From contig NZ_JBBOOE010000001.1 in NCBI RefSeq assembly GCF_038002965.1, forward strand, positions 1,965,001 to 2,029,000: a stretch of DNA of 64,000 nucleotides. Reading direction: 5' to 3'. Source of the DNA: Robertmurraya sp. FSL R5-0851 (GTDB lineage Bacteria; Bacillota; Bacilli; Bacillales; Cytobacillaceae). Each line of letters opens with the position of its first letter. Within the stretch, counting starts at the first letter, position 1. The notes under the pieces are model-generated. The model searched no databases and had not been told where the DNA came from. It was given only the letters and a program-made list of their open reading frames with translations. Positions 63,062 through 64,000 of the stretch are shown here, piece by piece. A program made the position numbers and the translations under genes.

Positions 63062-64000
63062 TTATAACCACACTCGCATGTTTTCAACTCGTTTTGTGAT
63101 TTGGTTCTCATCTAATCGCTCTAAAAAAGGAATCATGTATTTCCTTGATAATCCGAGTATTTCTTTTGCTTTCCCTACATCAAACTCTATATTCGTTTCA
63201 GCTTTAAGCCTATTCACTGCTTCTGTAAAAACCTCTCCATGATAGTAATAGGATTCGTCAAGAGAAATAATCATTTCTCGTTCGATCCAATATCTTTTAA
63301 CGTCCTCGACTAAGGCGTCTGGAATTCCCGCTCCTTTAATATATTCCTGTAAATATTTTACTTGAAGACCATCTCTTTTTAAATCATTTAATAGGTTGTC
63401 TGTTCGTTTCATCCAACTAGGCGGAACATGAGGAGTAAAAGAGGATAAGGAAACAAATTGTCCCTTTCTCTGAAACAGATTCGTAGCAGACCCTTGTTCA
63501 ATTACATATTCGACTAACGACTTCGGATACCATTTTTGTAAGCCTTGTAGGAGCTCGGCTTTATTGACCCCATTGCGTAGTGGGAACTGGTTATGGTAGT
63601 CATTTAAACGATCGAACAATTCTTCCTCAACATCCTTAATGATGGCTTGTAGGGTGTATTCCTTGCTAGAGTAGTGGATAAATTCTTCCCCAGCAAGAGC
63701 AAGAGAAACTTCCTCCTGATCGAGAGAGGTCCGCTTAATGAGTTCATCGATGGACAAACTCTTGGCCTCGATTAACGCGGCAGTTAAGCGTTCGGCCGGT
63801 GACCCTTCTTTCTTTTTCGCCAACTCTTCAATCGTTTGATGTCCGAAACGGTACTTCTCACCTTTAGGATCGATAACCCAGCCCCCGCCGATCGTTTCCT
63901 GTGGGCTAGGTCTGCGTAAAATAAAACGATCTCCACGCTTTGTGACGATTTCCTCCTCGAGTCTTAATTGACAAAGGATTTCCCCACTTTCAGCTTTCAG
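63062..64000 (-). CDS. selB: Selenocysteine-specific elongation factor, C-terminal part (cut by window edge)
   Basis: SelB brings selenocysteyl-tRNA(Sec) to UGA codons that carry a SECIS hairpin. This is the last 312 codons; the GTPase domain lies beyond the right edge. The fragment starts in domain III with RRPSPQETIGGGWVIDP, a SelB hallmark, and continues through the winged-helix repeats that bind SECIS RNA, ending RKYMIPFLERLDENQITKRVENMRVWL. Its targets in this window would be the hairpins in selD and the SelW-like gene. The RsbR-like gene follows 53 bp downstream in the same direction. selA is 57 kb away in this window. Confidence 0.95.
   Translation of the reverse strand: MKAESGEILCQLRLEEEIVTKRGDRFILRRPSPQETIGGGWVIDPKGEKYRFGHQTIEELAKKKEGSPAERLTAALIEAKSLSIDELIKRTSLDQEEVSLALAGEEFIHYSSKEYTLQAIIKDVEEELFDRLNDYHNQFPLRNGVNKAELLQGLQKWYPKSLVEYVIEQGSATNLFQRKGQFVSLSSFTPHVPPSWMKRTDNLLNDLKRDGLQVKYLQEYIKGAGIPDALVEDVKRYWIEREMIISLDESYYYHGEVFTEAVNRLKAETNIEFDVGKAKEILGLSRKYMIPFLERLDENQITKRVENMRVWL

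Noticed and set aside
1..64000. CRISPR arrays, rRNA or tRNA genes, prophage
   Set aside because: No regularly spaced repeats, rRNA stretches, tRNA cloverleafs or phage structural genes were recognised on reading; a tRNA or covariance-model scan was not possible here.

Overview
The window comes from a low-GC, endospore-forming Bacillaceae bacterium that decodes UGA as selenocysteine. The spore genes sspO, sspP and cotM sit beside an aconitase gene, as in Bacillus. The gene set, AGGAGG-type ribosome sites and many TTG/GTG starts also fit. It is not B. subtilis: selA, selB, a Sec-containing selD, a SelW-like selenoprotein and a glutaminyl-tRNA synthetase are all present.

Layout. 0-0.5 kb: start of mtnA. 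0.6-6.3 kb: acnA with a CcpC-type promoter, then sspO, a small helical protein, sspP, selA and cotM. 6.5-8 kb: two divergent selenoprotein genes that an ordinary ORF search breaks or misses, a SelW-like protein (UGA at 6742-6744) and selD (UGA at 7012-7014). Each has a hairpin of the bacterial SECIS type just 3' of the UGA. 8-10.2 kb: threonine-to-glycine genes tdh-kbl. 10.5-13.8 kb: a PhnDCE-family ABC importer without C-P lyase genes, read here as a candidate selenium-oxyanion importer. 14-15.4 kb: an acidic LPDTA surface protein with its own class D sortase. 15.4-31.4 kb: housekeeping and accessory genes (DUF1906 protein, ppiB, a 1120-residue membrane protein, M20 and M42 peptidases, helD, an MFS transporter, an oxidoreductase, a YczE-like protein, a PAS histidine kinase, a LysM-NlpC/P60 hydrolase).

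31.4-35.15 kb: two related but diverged insertion sequences in tandem, separated by 8 bp and bounded by one 8-bp target duplication. They lie in the 5' leader of the NlpC/P60 gene. 35.6-39.3 kb: glnS (uncommon in Bacillus) and ltaS. 39.5-44.7 kb: assimilatory or anaerobic nitrite reductase nirBD with siroheme genes (a SUMT-HemD fusion and SirC), behind a promoter with two perfect TGTGA-N6-TCACA sites. 44.7-47.4 kb: a TPR protein with a degenerate dynamin-like domain.

47.6-61.7 kb, all on the minus strand: a reductive pyrimidine degradation region. PreT/PreA reduces uracil or thymine, HydA opens the ring, and a nitrilase-type (and possibly an M20-type) enzyme removes the carbamoyl group. A class III aminotransferase and an MmsA-type dehydrogenase take beta-alanine to acetyl-CoA, and alanine dehydrogenase recycles the alanine formed. 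An NCS1 permease and a PucR-type regulator complete the set. 62-64 kb: an RsbR-like STAS protein and the 3' part of selB. A selC tRNA was not found in the window.
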